From assembly GCA_910587055.1 (NCBI GenBank), contig CAJUKY010000003.1:27552-91551 (forward strand): a stretch of 64,000 nt of DNA, given 5' to 3'. The position numbers were made by a program, and so were the translations under genes. Source of the DNA: Candidatus Gastranaerophilales bacterium (GTDB lineage: Bacteria; Cyanobacteriota; Vampirovibrionia; Gastranaerophilales; Gastranaerophilaceae). The notes under the pieces are model-generated. The model did no database searches and was not told where the DNA came from. It worked only from the letters and a program-made list of their open reading frames with translations. Below, piece after piece: positions 42,597 to 51,853 of the stretch (its first letter is position 1; every line of letters begins with the position of its first letter).

Positions 42597-43746
42597 CCTT
42601 TATGCACCATATATTACGGCTCTTGAAGAATTAAAGAAAAATTCTTCATACAGATATATTAAAGATATTAAACATGATAAAAAGTATATAATTTTAGATG
42701 ATAAAAGGCTTTTAAACTTTTCAAGCAATGATTATCTCGGTATTTCAAATGATTTTGATTTGAGGAATGAATTTTTAAAAGAATACATTGAAGGCGGAGA
42801 AAAAATTTCAAACCCTTCCGCAAGACTGCTCTGCGGCACAAGCCCCGTTTATTTAAAGATGGAAAATTTTCTGGCGGAACTTTTTAATAAAGAACGCGCT
42901 TTAATCTTCAACAGCGGCTACCATGGAAATGTCGGGTTATATTCTTCGCTTGTAAATTCAGATGATGTCGTCTTTGTTGACAGATTAAATCATGCAAGTA
43001 TCATAGACGGTATAAGGCTTTCCGGCGCAAAAATTATACCCTATAAACACCTTGATTACGATGATTTAAGACAAAAACTCCTGCGTTACAGAAAAAACCA
43101 TAAAAAAGCTATAATATCCTCAGAAAGCCTGTTCAGCATGGACGGCGATATAACGGATATCAACAAACTTGCAGATTTAAAAGAAGAATTTAATACGCTT
43201 TTAATAATTGATGAAGCGCACAGTTTCGGGGTTTACGGAGGCGGGACAGGAATTTGCAAAGAGCAAAATGCCCTGAACCGTGTTGATTTAATACTTGCGA
43301 CGTTTGGAAAAGCCGCAGGCTCATACGGCGCTTTTACTGTCGGGAGCGAAGTCTTAATTAATTATCTTGTAAATTTTGCACGCAGTTTTATTTTTTCAAC
43401 CACACTGCCTGAAATCAGCGTTGCATTTTCTTACTATGCCCTAAAAAAGCGGATTTTAGCCGATAATTCTCTTCAAAAAAAACTTTTTAATTTAAACACG
43501 CACTTTAGAAAAAGTTTAAAAAGCTTTAGAATTATGGGAGAAAGCTACATCGCACCCGTTCTTGTCGGCGAAAACTCCCGCACCGTAGAGTTTTCAAAGA
43601 ATTTAATTGAAAACTGTTTTTATATTCTGCCGATAAGGTACCCGACGGTGGCTAAAAACACCGCCCGTCTTAGAATTTCCCTGAATTCTTCGCTTGAAAT
43701 CAGTGATATAGACAAACTTACAGAATGTTTGAATTCTTTAAAATAA
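42586..43746 (+). CDS. bioF: 8-amino-7-oxononanoate synthase / alpha-oxoamine synthase family (PLP)
   Basis: This 386-residue PLP enzyme of the alpha-oxoamine synthase family shows LNFSSNDYLGIS, ERALIFNSGYHGNVGLYSSL, DRLNHASIIDGIRLSG, ESLFSMDGDI and IIDEAHSFGVYGGGTG. The Schiff-base lysine is in ATFGKAAGSYGAF. BioF joins pimeloyl-ACP or -CoA to L-alanine; the closest alternative is 2-amino-3-ketobutyrate CoA ligase (Kbl). It begins inside the AGCS gene (ATG 42586), which imports alanine or glycine, and no other biotin gene is near. BioF is the best guess; specificity is not settled. Confidence 0.75.
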   Translation: MKNNLYAPYITALEELKKNSSYRYIKDIKHDKKYIILDDKRLLNFSSNDYLGISNDFDLRNEFLKEYIEGGEKISNPSARLLCGTSPVYLKMENFLAELFNKERALIFNSGYHGNVGLYSSLVNSDDVVFVDRLNHASIIDGIRLSGAKIIPYKHLDYDDLRQKLLRYRKNHKKAIISSESLFSMDGDITDINKLADLKEEFNTLLIIDEAHSFGVYGGGTGICKEQNALNRVDLILATFGKAAGSYGAFTVGSEVLINYLVNFARSFIFSTTLPEISVAFSYYALKKRILADNSLQKKLFNLNTHFRKSLKSFRIMGESYIAPVLVGENSRTVEFSKNLIENCFYILPIRYPTVAKNTARLRISLNSSLEISDIDKLTECLNSLK

Positions 43747-43751
43747 AATTT

Positions 43752-46700
43752 TTATTTTTCAAACCCGCTAAAAATCAAATACAGTGCAGGCGCAGCAAGA
43801 AGAGCAATAAAAACGGAGGCCAAAAGCCCGAAAATTATTGCTATTGCAAGGGATGAGAACATGGGGTCATTACCAAGCCACAAAGGAAGCATTCCGCCGA
43901 TTGTTGTCACCGCAGTTAAAAATACGGGCGTAACCCTTGATATAGCCGTGTTTTTAACCATAGTTTTAATTTCTAAAAAGGATGGCTTTAGCGCGGGAGC
44001 AGAATTCAAACTTTCTTCATAAGGGTCTTCCCGTCTGTCATTCAGCGATTCAAGGAAAATAACACAATTGTTTACGGCAATTCCCACAAGACAGATATAG
44101 CCTAAAAATGTCATAAATCCAAAATAAGAACCTGTTATAAAAAGCCCGAAATTAGCGCCGGATAAGGCTAAAAGCGCACATATAATCGTAATTAAAGGTT
44201 TTTTAATCTGCCTAAAAAGAATAATTAAAATAAGAATAATAACGGAAAAGGCAGTCGGGATTTCCCTCATAATTGAGTTATTGCCTTTTTTAGAGTTTTC
44301 ATAGGTGCCGCCAAGCTCAAAACCATAGCCCAGCTGCCAGTTTTCTTTTTCCAAATCAGGCTTAATCTTTTCTATCACAGCATTTGCGGTGGTTGATTCA
44401 TCTATCCACCCCTGCAGAGTTACGGTGAGTCTGTTATCCCGTCTGAAAATTTTAGGATATTCAAAGCCGGGCACTGTTTTTGCCACCGATGACAGCGGAA
44501 TGCTTTTGCCATTTGAAGCTAAAATTTGAATATTCTCAATGTCTTTACCGTTCCTGAAATCCTCTGAAAGCCTGTAAATTATAGGGATAGAGGTTGTTCC
44601 TTCCATATAGCTTGAAATTATATTTCCCTGATAACCCGCACGGATAGCGGATAACACATCATAAGACGTTAAATTAAGCCTTGCTGCAGCTGAATTATCA
44701 ATTTCAATTTTTATCCTTGGAGTCTTACTCCCCCAGTCATTTTTAACCAGATAAACCCCTTCAATGTTTTTTAATTTTTCTTGAAATTTATATACATATT
44801 TGAAAATTTGAATTTTATCAAGCCCGAAAATTCTAATCTCTACAGGGGCATCATAAGGCGGTCCCAGAGGCACTTTGCGCACAACGGAATTTACATCGGC
44901 AAAATTATCGTCTATAAATTTTTTAACCTCTTTTATACTGTTATCAACGCTTTTATAGGAATCTGTATTCACAAGAATCATGCCGAAATTCTCTCTATCT
45001 GCCACAGGGCTTGAAGATAAGACATATCTGGGGGCTGATGTTCCTATATAGCTTGAGAAATTTCCCGTTTCAGGTCTTTTTTTAATAAAATTTTCAATTT
45101 TAACAATGTAATCCCTTGTCTTGTATATATTTGAGCCCTCTTGAAGATTTAATCTGATTTCATACATATTTCTGTCCGAATCTGGAAAGAAAATTTTTGG
45201 CACAAAGGCAAACAAAAACAGGCTAAAAAGTGCAAAAACAGAAGCTATTAACATAATTTTTTTCGGATTTTCCACACTATAGTTGATTAAAGGGGTAAAT
45301 AATTTTACCGCATCAATTTTGCTGCTTTTTTCATCGGAGGGTTTTATCCTGAAAACCGTTATAAAATAAGGCAAAAGGGCAGTTGAGTAAAACCAGCTTA
45401 ACATAAGCGTTATAAACACAACTTTAAAAAGTGCTGAAGAGTATTCGCTCACTGCACTTTTAGCAAGATAAACAGGCAAAAACGCGCATGAGGTAATAAT
45501 GCTGGCGCACAGAAGAGGGGTTTGATATTTACGGGTGACTTCAATTACAGTATTCATAAGGCTTTTAGGGTTATTAACGCTGTTTTGCATTTCTGCTTTA
45601 ATTTGCCCTAAAACCCCCTCTGCAACAACAATTGAGTTATCTACAAGAATTCCTAAGGAAATAATCAGCGCACTTAATGAAATTTTATCAAGCCCGATTC
45701 CGCATTTTTCCATAATAAAAATTGCAGACAAAATAATACAGAAAATAATTCCTGATATTATAAGCCCTGTCTTTATTCCAAGGATTATAAGAACCATAAT
45801 CCCAACGATAACAATACTTTGCGCCAGACTTGAAGTAAATTTATCCGTCAGAATTTTAACGTAATCTCCCTGCAGAGCCATAATTTCAAAATTGAGTCCT
45901 ATAGGGTAATACTCTTTCAAATGGCGAATTTCGGCCTTAATCTCGTCACTCCATTTTAAAATATTCCCGCCGTCTTTCATTGATAAAATAAAAAGAATTG
46001 CATTTTTGCCGTTTGCCCTGCAAATGCTTGCAGGAGGGTCGACATAGCCTTTTTTGATATTATAAATATCGGATAATCTTATGCTTTTATTAAAAATTTC
46101 AAGCGGCATATTTTTTATATCGTTTACTCTGTCAAAACTGCTTGTACCTTCGATAAACAGGCTTTTTCCGCCCGTTTTAATATGGCCGCCGAGCCCCAGA
46201 ACATTTGTTTTTTGCAGATAATCCTGTAAAATTGTATGATTAATTTTGTTATTTATAGTGTCATTAGGGCTGTAATTAAGATATACCGCTTCTTTTTGAG
46301 CCCCCATCAGCTGTACCTTGCCTGCATTTTCAAGGGTTAAAAGTTCATCCTGAATATCATCTGCAATATCCTTCAATTCCTTGTAGGAGTAGTCATCTCC
46401 CGATATTGAAAAAATTGTACCGAAGACATCGGCAAATTCATCATTTACAATGGGTTCTAAACCGGAAGGCAGAAGCTTTTTTGCAATTTCAACCTTTCGC
46501 CTGAGCCTGTCCCAGATGGGTTGAATTACGGTATAGGTTTCATAAATTTCCACAAAAATCATCGAAAGTCCGTCATATGACTGGGTTTTAATATGCTCTA
46601 CTTCATCCATTTCAAGGATAATATCCTCAATCTGGCGGCTGACGTATCTATCCACCTCATCTGCGGTCATATTCGGGCAAACAGTTGTGACTGTAGCAGT

Positions 46701-46823
46701 TCTTATTTTAAACCCCGGGTCTTCATTTCTTTTTATGTTTTTATAGGAAAAAATCCCCCCAATTGTAAGTATCAGGGTTAAGACAATCAGAAAAATTTTA
46801 TTTTTTATAAAAAATTCACCCAT
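43752..46823 (-). CDS. RND-family efflux transporter (AcrB/MdtB-like)
   Basis: This 1023-residue RND pump has twelve membrane helices in two halves with large periplasmic loops. Helix 1 reads IFLIVLTLILTIGGIFSYKN. The porter domain carries MTADEVDRYVSRQIEDIILE. The proton-relay Asp is in helix 4 (LIISLGILVDNSIVVAEG), and the second-half helices include GYICLVGIAVNNCVIFLES and LTAVTTIGGMLPLWLG. Only one Asp is visible in the helix 4 site, where AcrB has two (407/408). It lies 49 bases downstream of its adaptor gene on the same strand. Substrates cannot be told; no TolC is in the window. Confidence 0.9.
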   Translation of the reverse strand: MGEFFIKNKIFLIVLTLILTIGGIFSYKNIKRNEDPGFKIRTATVTTVCPNMTADEVDRYVSRQIEDIILEMDEVEHIKTQSYDGLSMIFVEIYETYTVIQPIWDRLRRKVEIAKKLLPSGLEPIVNDEFADVFGTIFSISGDDYSYKELKDIADDIQDELLTLENAGKVQLMGAQKEAVYLNYSPNDTINNKINHTILQDYLQKTNVLGLGGHIKTGGKSLFIEGTSSFDRVNDIKNMPLEIFNKSIRLSDIYNIKKGYVDPPASICRANGKNAILFILSMKDGGNILKWSDEIKAEIRHLKEYYPIGLNFEIMALQGDYVKILTDKFTSSLAQSIVIVGIMVLIILGIKTGLIISGIIFCIILSAIFIMEKCGIGLDKISLSALIISLGILVDNSIVVAEGVLGQIKAEMQNSVNNPKSLMNTVIEVTRKYQTPLLCASIITSCAFLPVYLAKSAVSEYSSALFKVVFITLMLSWFYSTALLPYFITVFRIKPSDEKSSKIDAVKLFTPLINYSVENPKKIMLIASVFALFSLFLFAFVPKIFFPDSDRNMYEIRLNLQEGSNIYKTRDYIVKIENFIKKRPETGNFSSYIGTSAPRYVLSSSPVADRENFGMILVNTDSYKSVDNSIKEVKKFIDDNFADVNSVVRKVPLGPPYDAPVEIRIFGLDKIQIFKYVYKFQEKLKNIEGVYLVKNDWGSKTPRIKIEIDNSAAARLNLTSYDVLSAIRAGYQGNIISSYMEGTTSIPIIYRLSEDFRNGKDIENIQILASNGKSIPLSSVAKTVPGFEYPKIFRRDNRLTVTLQGWIDESTTANAVIEKIKPDLEKENWQLGYGFELGGTYENSKKGNNSIMREIPTAFSVIILILIILFRQIKKPLITIICALLALSGANFGLFITGSYFGFMTFLGYICLVGIAVNNCVIFLESLNDRREDPYEESLNSAPALKPSFLEIKTMVKNTAISRVTPVFLTAVTTIGGMLPLWLGNDPMFSSLAIAIIFGLLASVFIALLAAPALYLIFSGFEK

Positions 46824-46872
46824 ATTTTACCGTAAATACGCTGCACACAAAGTTTTAGGGTATATAATCTTG

Positions 46873-47958
46873 TTAAAATTGTTCCGCACCCCTGATTTTG
46901 ACCTTTTGCCCGTCCATAATTTCGCTTGCCCCTTTGATTACAACCAAATCATTCCTGTGAAGCCCGTCTACTACTATGTTTTCATCATTTATATCTATAG
47001 CTTTAATATTCTGTCTTCTGGTTTTTGCAACCCCCTTTTTGACATCCACCAGAAGCCAGACATAGCTTGAATTTTCATCTTCAAGAACAGCGGATGCTGG
47101 CAATTCTATTACTTTTTCCGTACTATCAGGCGTAAATTCCACAATAGCTCGAATTGCCATACCGTCCTTTAGCTCAGGGTATTTTTTATCAAGAATAAGA
47201 GTTACCCTGTAGGCGCCTTCATCTATGCTTGTCTTAGTAATACTCTTAATTTTAGCGGTTTTCGGTTCAATGTCTTCATCCGATTTAAGTACAACTTCTT
47301 TACCTTTATAAAAATTATTTATATATTTTTCAGATACAAAAATTTTGGCTTCCGATTTTCTGTTATCCTGAAAAATAACCACAGGCTGCCCGGGGTCAGC
47401 GTACTGGTTTTCCTCTTTTACTTTTTTTAAAATTATTCCGTTATCAGGTGCATATAATTTCCCGTAACCTACGCGCTTTCTTGCTATTTCAAGCTGTTCT
47501 TTTGCAATCTGGATTTGATGCTCTTTTGACTGCATATCGGTTCTTGCCCTGTCCCAATCGTTATCCGAAATTCCGCCCACGGCGTGCAGTTTATCAATTC
47601 TTTCATAATAATTTTTTGCATTTTGATACTGATTTCTTGCATCCATAAGTGCAGCACGGTTTTCCACCTCTTCCAATTCCAGAATTTTATTGTCAATTTC
47701 CGCTATAACCTGACCTTTGCGCACGATATCGCCGTCAGTAAAATTTATTTTTGTGATAACACCCGAGGTTTCAAAGCTTAATTCCATATCTCCGCCCGCT
47801 TTTATATAGCCGAAGAATTCTTTTTTGTTGTCCTGAATTTTAGGTTCAACAACTTCGTATTCAACAAACCTTAACTGTGCAATTTCGCGTTTTGCGCAGG
47901 ATACAAGAAAAATTGCACAAAATAAAACCGTACCTGATATTATCAATATTTTTTTCAT
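46873..47958 (-). CDS. Lipoprotein periplasmic adaptor of the RND pump (AcrA/MexA-like)
   Basis: This 361-residue protein has a lipoprotein signal: FCAIFLVSCAKRE with lipobox L-V-S-C and Cys at residue 21. The biotinyl-lipoyl half follows (MELSFETSGVITKINFTDGD), then a coiled-coil hairpin (about 95-165), the second lipoyl half (APDNGIILKKVKEENQYADP), the beta-barrel and the membrane-proximal domain with VIELPASAVLEDENSSYVWL. It tethers the pump to an outer-membrane channel. The RND gene follows after 49 bases, so the two form a standard efflux operon without an outer-membrane component. Confidence 0.9.
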   Translation of the reverse strand: MKKILIISGTVLFCAIFLVSCAKREIAQLRFVEYEVVEPKIQDNKKEFFGYIKAGGDMELSFETSGVITKINFTDGDIVRKGQVIAEIDNKILELEEVENRAALMDARNQYQNAKNYYERIDKLHAVGGISDNDWDRARTDMQSKEHQIQIAKEQLEIARKRVGYGKLYAPDNGIILKKVKEENQYADPGQPVVIFQDNRKSEAKIFVSEKYINNFYKGKEVVLKSDEDIEPKTAKIKSITKTSIDEGAYRVTLILDKKYPELKDGMAIRAIVEFTPDSTEKVIELPASAVLEDENSSYVWLLVDVKKGVAKTRRQNIKAIDINDENIVVDGLHRNDLVVIKGASEIMDGQKVKIRGAEQF

Positions 47959-48045
47959 AGTACGAAAAATTTTATTTAAATTTATTTTGAAAAAATATTG
48001 CCCGCAGGAGCTAATACCATCCGTATTTAAGCAGCAAAGAGTATA

Positions 48046-48948
48046 TTATGCTCTCGGGTGGGTTTTTTCATATACCGTTTTTAATCTTTGAATTGAAACA
48101 TGGGTGTAAATCTGCGTATTTGAAATGCTTGCATGCCCGAGCAATTCCTGCACTATCCTTAAATCTGCCCCGTTTTCAAGCAATTTTGTTGCAAAAGAAT
48201 GGCGAAAAACGTGCGGGGTTACTTTTTTTGGCAGTTCAATATTATCTACAACTTCTTTTAAAGCTTTTCTGATACTTTGATTTTGCAGCCTAAAACCGTG
48301 ATTATTAATAAATACAGGGTTTTTTGGGCCTTTTGGCGTTTTGCAGATTAAATCCGAAACATTTTCTATATAGTTTTTAAGCGTTTCTTTTGTTTTATTC
48401 GGAATTAGCACTATACGCTCTTTTGCACCTTTTCCGTATACGGTAATTTCATTCTGCTCTAAATTTAAATTTTCATAATTCAGCCCTGAAAGTTCGCTTA
48501 TACGCATGCCTGAAGCCCACAAGAGCTCAAATATAACACGGTTTCTAAATCCTGAAGGGGTCGCAGTTTTAACGTTTGCAAGAATTGTTTCCACCTCATT
48601 ATCAGATAAAAAATTAGGCAGGCTTTTTGTTCTTTTCGGGCCTGAAACAGTATCTGTCGGGTTAAAATCTATGATTTCTTCTCTGTATAAAAATTTATAA
48701 AATGCCCTGATTGAAGCAATTTTTCTTGCAATTGTTGTTTTTGTATAATTTAATTGCCCGATAAAATAAAGATATTCGGAAAATTTCTTTGTATCAATTT
48801 CTTCAATATCAGCCTCATTCACCCAGATTAAGAAGGTTAAAACATCAGCCGAGTATGCTCTTAAGGTATGCTCCGAAAAATTCTTTTCAATTTTTAGATA
48901 TTCATTAAATTTTTCAAGATATTCTTTTGATTTCAGGTTAATTCCCAA
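48046..48948 (-). CDS. xerC: Tyrosine recombinase XerC/XerD
   Basis: A 300-residue tyrosine recombinase of the Xer type with an N-terminal SAM-like core-binding domain (about 8-95: EKNFSEHTLRAYSADVLTFL) and a C-terminal catalytic domain. The catalytic residues are there: Arg in ELLWASGMRISELSGL, Lys in YGKGAKERIVLIP, HVFRHSFATKLL, LGHASISNTQIYTHVS with the nucleophilic Tyr. Length and order suit chromosomal dimer resolution (XerC or XerD, not told apart here) rather than phage integrase. No dif site is identified. It is transcribed alone, about 90 bases upstream of the RND adaptor gene. Confidence 0.88.
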   Translation of the reverse strand: MGINLKSKEYLEKFNEYLKIEKNFSEHTLRAYSADVLTFLIWVNEADIEEIDTKKFSEYLYFIGQLNYTKTTIARKIASIRAFYKFLYREEIIDFNPTDTVSGPKRTKSLPNFLSDNEVETILANVKTATPSGFRNRVIFELLWASGMRISELSGLNYENLNLEQNEITVYGKGAKERIVLIPNKTKETLKNYIENVSDLICKTPKGPKNPVFINNHGFRLQNQSIRKALKEVVDNIELPKKVTPHVFRHSFATKLLENGADLRIVQELLGHASISNTQIYTHVSIQRLKTVYEKTHPRA

Positions 48949-49151
48949 GTTTTTAAATTCCCCGCATACTTTAATTTATTCTATTATAGCGCACTTATTT
49001 AAGCCTGATAAACTTATTTTCTACATTTTTTTAAAAAAATTAATATAAATCAAGTATTCAAAATTGTAAAAAAAATATTATGATGATATTAACTAACCCC
49101 ATATTTAAGGTATCATGCTAATAAGTTAAGAAAAGCGGACTAACACAAAAA

Positions 49152-49772
49152 TTGCAAAATAATTTTGAAAGTTTGAATAATCTTGAAGACCATATAAGAA
49201 AATCCTCCGTTGTACAGGAAAGAACGGGGCTTGTTGCAGTTTATATGTATAAGCAGTTTCTGGATTTTCAAAAATCTACCCATAATACGGCTGAAACATT
49301 TATAAAAATTACCGATATTATGGAACAGGTGGCAGAATCCATGAAGCAGTCTTTCAAGGTTAGAAATATTCCGGATAATGTTTTTGTAAATGTTGATTCA
49401 ACAGGCACAATCGCCACAATTAATATCCTCTGGCACACCATCACCTTTACAAACCGCTTTAATATTGCGCCGAAAGCAATCCCCAGAGAAGGCCAGCCGC
49501 CTCTGTTCTGCGGAAGAATTTTTGCCATAAACGGTGATTACGGAGCGCTTATGAAAGATGCGCACGATGCGGAAGCTCAGATGCGCGTACTTTTAGATAA
49601 TGAGATAGCTTCGCTTTATATTCCTGCGGAAAAAAACCAAAGCGTTATTATGACAATCCGTCATAAAGATAATCAGGAGCATTTTTTAACCCATGTGGAC
49701 GCGCCGAGGGATTTTCTTTTAAAAGTTATTGAAATTATCTGTGCGGGCGGCCAGTTCCACGAACAGAAATAG
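49152..49772 (+). CDS. Uncharacterised conserved-looking cytosolic protein
   Basis: I do not recognise this 206-residue protein. The frame starts with TTG 49152, with only a weak site upstream, so the start is uncertain. An alpha-helical first third (LNNLEDHIRKSSVVQERTGL, then IKITDIMEQVAESMKQSF) is followed by a beta-rich middle (DNVFVNVDSTGTIATINILW, LFCGRIFAINGDYGAL) and a mixed C-terminus. There is no signal peptide or membrane helix and no catalytic motif. Balanced composition and good codon usage mark it as a real gene. It stands between xerC (divergent) and a small acidic-protein gene (convergent). Confidence 0.65.
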   Translation: MQNNFESLNNLEDHIRKSSVVQERTGLVAVYMYKQFLDFQKSTHNTAETFIKITDIMEQVAESMKQSFKVRNIPDNVFVNVDSTGTIATINILWHTITFTNRFNIAPKAIPREGQPPLFCGRIFAINGDYGALMKDAHDAEAQMRVLLDNEIASLYIPAEKNQSVIMTIRHKDNQEHFLTHVDAPRDFLLKVIEIICAGGQFHEQK

Positions 49773-49824
49773 TTTTTGCCGCCGGGCAGGCAAGCTGCGG
49801 AAAGACGTTATTGTATAAACGATG

Positions 49825-50013
49825 CTATACAAGCTTGCAGGGCATTAATTTTCTGATTAAACTTGCGCAAAGGCCTGTATTTTCTTCCTTTTTTTCAGGC
49901 TTTAAAATGCTTTGAATTTCCTTTTTTACTTCTTCACTCAAAGGGTTGTATTCCGAATAAACAGGGCTGTATTCATAATCCCACTGGTCAAATTCTAATT
50001 CTTTGTTTTCCAT
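49825..50013 (-). CDS. Small acidic protein of unknown function
   Basis: A 62-residue frame with an acidic, Tyr/Glu-rich first half (FDQWDYEYSPVYSEYNPLSE) and a basic C-terminus (LIRKLMPCKLV). GGATG, seven bases before the ATG, is an acceptable site. It contains two cysteines and no membrane helix. Its 3' end carries an inverted repeat, TTGTATA/TATACAA (49811-49832), which probably works as a hairpin between the convergent genes. The composition is not random, so it may be real, but no family is known to me. It is 105 bases from the divergent tsaE gene. Confidence 0.5.
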   Translation of the reverse strand: MENKELEFDQWDYEYSPVYSEYNPLSEEVKKEIQSILKPEKKEENTGLCASLIRKLMPCKLV

Positions 50014-50118
50014 AGTTTAACATCCTTATCGCTTCATCCTTATATTTTTTATATCGTTCATGCCTTTTGAAAACTTTATAAAAAAAGCGCATTTGTATAT
50101 TTATGTTACAATTGCTTT

Positions 50119-50634
50119 ATGAAAATTAAGACAAATGATATTAAAGATACTGAAAAGCTTGCAAAAATTTTTGCAAAGAATTTACCCGAAACAGGGGCTT
50201 TTGTATCACTATTCGGGGATATAGGCGCAGGAAAAACAGCATTTGTGCGCTTTGTATTAAACAATTCAGGCGTAAGCGAAAAAATCACAAGCCCGAGTTT
50301 TGTAATCTTAAATGAATATAAAGGTGCCATAAATCCTTCAAGCGGTGCAAAAATGCCAGTGTATCATTTTGATCTTTACCGCCTTGAAAACGAAGGGCTT
50401 GAAACCATAAAGGAAGAATTGAGAGAATATTCAAAAGCAGGGGTGCTCACATTTGTTGAATGGGCGGATTTCGGCTCCGGCGAACTGCCTTATGACAGGC
50501 TGAATATTAAAGTATACTATGATGAAGCGGAATTTAACGATACAAGATATTATGAATTTATCCCCGAAGGTAAAATATATGAAGATTTTGTCACAAAACT
50601 TCAAACGGAAGCAAAGAAAGAAGGGCTTTTATAA
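50119..50634 (+). CDS. tsaE: tRNA threonylcarbamoyladenosine biosynthesis ATPase TsaE
   Basis: This 171-residue P-loop ATPase has LFGDIGAGKTAFVRFVLN (Walker A) near residue 36. ITSPSFVILNEY and VYHFDLYRLENEG follow, and the C-terminal FVEWADFGSGELP carries the conserved Trp-containing box. TsaE works with TsaB and TsaD to make t6A37 in tRNAs for ANN codons. TsaB follows directly: its ATG is the next codon after the TAA, so the two are a coupled operon. The insert around residues 75-85 (KGAINPSSGAK) is slightly longer than in the E. coli protein. Confidence 0.93.
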   Translation: MKIKTNDIKDTEKLAKIFAKNLPETGAFVSLFGDIGAGKTAFVRFVLNNSGVSEKITSPSFVILNEYKGAINPSSGAKMPVYHFDLYRLENEGLETIKEELREYSKAGVLTFVEWADFGSGELPYDRLNIKVYYDEAEFNDTRYYEFIPEGKIYEDFVTKLQTEAKKEGLL

Positions 50635-51303
50635 ATGAATATTCTTGCTTTTGACACATCTTTAAATAAAACGTATATAGTTCTTTCAAAGGGCGATTTT
50701 ACGGTATCAAAAATTTATGAATCAGATGAAAATAATTATCACAGCGCTTATTTAATTTCAGGAATAAAAAAATTACTTGAAGAAAATAATACAACCCTTC
50801 AGGAAATTGATTTCTTTGCGGTGAATAACGGCCCCGGGAGCTTTACGGGGATAAGAGCAGGCGTTACGGTTGCAAAAACCCTTGCAAAAGAATTGAATAA
50901 AAATGTTAAGGGCTTAAATTCGCTTGATATTTTATATAAAACATATCAAAACCTTGACCCTGATGTGATTTTAGATGCCAGGCGCGGACAATTCTACTTT
51001 AGAAGCACAGTATCCGGCTGCACCGATATATATACCTGCAGTGAAACAAGACTTATTCCGTATTCTGAAATTTCAAGCCTGATAACAAAAAATACACTTA
51101 TTTGCGACACTTCAAGCTTAAAAAGTATTAAAGAATACCTGCAGGATAGAGATATCAACATTATAAATTTTGAAGAAGACGGCGCTGATTTATCAAATGC
51201 GCTGATTACCCTTGCAAAAGAATATTCAAATGATGATAATTTAAGCCGGAATACACTGAATGCCGCCTATATTCAGGCTCCCCCCATTCATAATAAAAAA
51301 TAA
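50635..51303 (+). CDS. tsaB: tRNA threonylcarbamoyladenosine biosynthesis protein TsaB
   Basis: A 222-residue member of the ASKHA fold that partners TsaD and TsaE in t6A synthesis. It has the N-terminal ILAFDTSLNKTYIVLSKG, YHSAYLISGIKKLLEE, FFAVNNGPGSFTGIRAGVTV and LDARRGQFYF, which are the family's signatures. Length is typical. It lacks the metal-binding His of TsaD, as TsaB should. It begins directly after the tsaE stop. The convergent XRE regulator gene follows with a 32-base gap. Confidence 0.93.
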   Translation: MNILAFDTSLNKTYIVLSKGDFTVSKIYESDENNYHSAYLISGIKKLLEENNTTLQEIDFFAVNNGPGSFTGIRAGVTVAKTLAKELNKNVKGLNSLDILYKTYQNLDPDVILDARRGQFYFRSTVSGCTDIYTCSETRLIPYSEISSLITKNTLICDTSSLKSIKEYLQDRDINIINFEEDGADLSNALITLAKEYSNDDNLSRNTLNAAYIQAPPIHNKK

Positions 51304-51335
51304 AAACGATAAAACATTTTAAAAAACCGCATATT

Positions 51336-51665
51336 TTAGATGATTGAATTTATGTAAAACCAGATATTCAGCATCTTTTCGCGGTCTTTTTCAATAATTT
51401 TCATTTTGCGGTAAATTTCTTTTCTGATTTTTTCATCAGATTCAACGTTCGGGAAACAAAATAAATCCGCAGGCTGAATATCAAGCGCATCAATGATTTT
51501 AGCAAAACTTTCAGATGACGGGAAATTTTGCCCGCGTTCAATTCTGCTGTATGAATTAGGGGAAATACCTATTGCTTCAGATAAATACTCCTGACTGTAA
51601 CCTCTGTATTTTCTGATTTTGGCGATATTTTCGCCTACATATTTTTTAAAATCCGTACCGTTCAC
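51336..51665 (-). CDS. XRE-family regulator divergent from the pilin-like gene
   Basis: GTG 51665 is preferred: CGGAG precedes it, and the resulting 109 residues match the length of the paralogue at 24242. A longer frame from ATG 51734 would begin inside the promoter region. The HTH (about 12-65) reads KIRKYRGYSQEYLSEAIGIS and then NSYSRIERGQNFPSSESFAK; IIDALDIQPADLF follows. The C-terminal helix is for dimerisation (about 75-109). The gene lies back to back with the 857-residue glycine-rich gene. An eight-base inverted repeat (51714-51721 and 51744-51751) straddles the -35 box of that gene, a typical XRE operator layout. It probably controls the glycine-rich protein and itself. Confidence 0.85.
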   Translation of the reverse strand: MNGTDFKKYVGENIAKIRKYRGYSQEYLSEAIGISPNSYSRIERGQNFPSSESFAKIIDALDIQPADLFCFPNVESDEKIRKEIYRKMKIIEKDREKMLNIWFYINSII

Positions 51666-51713
51666 AGTATTTTCGCTCCGTTTTAATAGTAATTTGTATA
51701 CGTTCAAAAAATA

Positions 51714-51751
51714 ACGACTTAAAAATGTTGACACTATACTTAATAAGTCGT
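51714..51751. promoter_or_regulatory. Inverted repeats over the promoter (putative XRE operator)
   Basis: ACGACTTA (51714-51721) and TAAGTCGT (51744-51751) are an exact inverted pair with 22 bases between, bracketing the -35 box. Inside lies ACTTAATAAGT (51738-51748), an 11-base near-perfect palindrome in the promoter spacer. The divergent XRE regulator is the obvious candidate protein. Binding there would block RNA polymerase at the glycine-rich gene. Confidence 0.6.
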
Positions 51752-51756
51752 ATTAT
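51728..51756 (+). promoter_or_regulatory. Strong sigma-70 type promoter of the pilin-like glycine-rich gene
   Basis: TTGACA (51728-51733), a 17-base spacer and TATTAT (51751-51756) form a near-consensus housekeeping promoter, leaving a leader of about 90 bases before ATG 51854. It is among the best promoters visible in the window. Inverted repeats overlap it on both sides. Confidence 0.8.
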
Positions 51757-51853
51757 TTAATTAAGTTTAAATTTTATGCATGGAAAAATCTGTCTTCTTT
51801 AAGACAATACTCCTGCAAAACGTTTTGTTTATCTTAAATAAAGGTTACGAAAA

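Noticed and set aside
48046..48948. Tyrosine recombinase as a sign of an integrated element
   Set aside because: Length and motifs fit the housekeeping XerC/D type, and no attachment repeats or cargo genes flank it.
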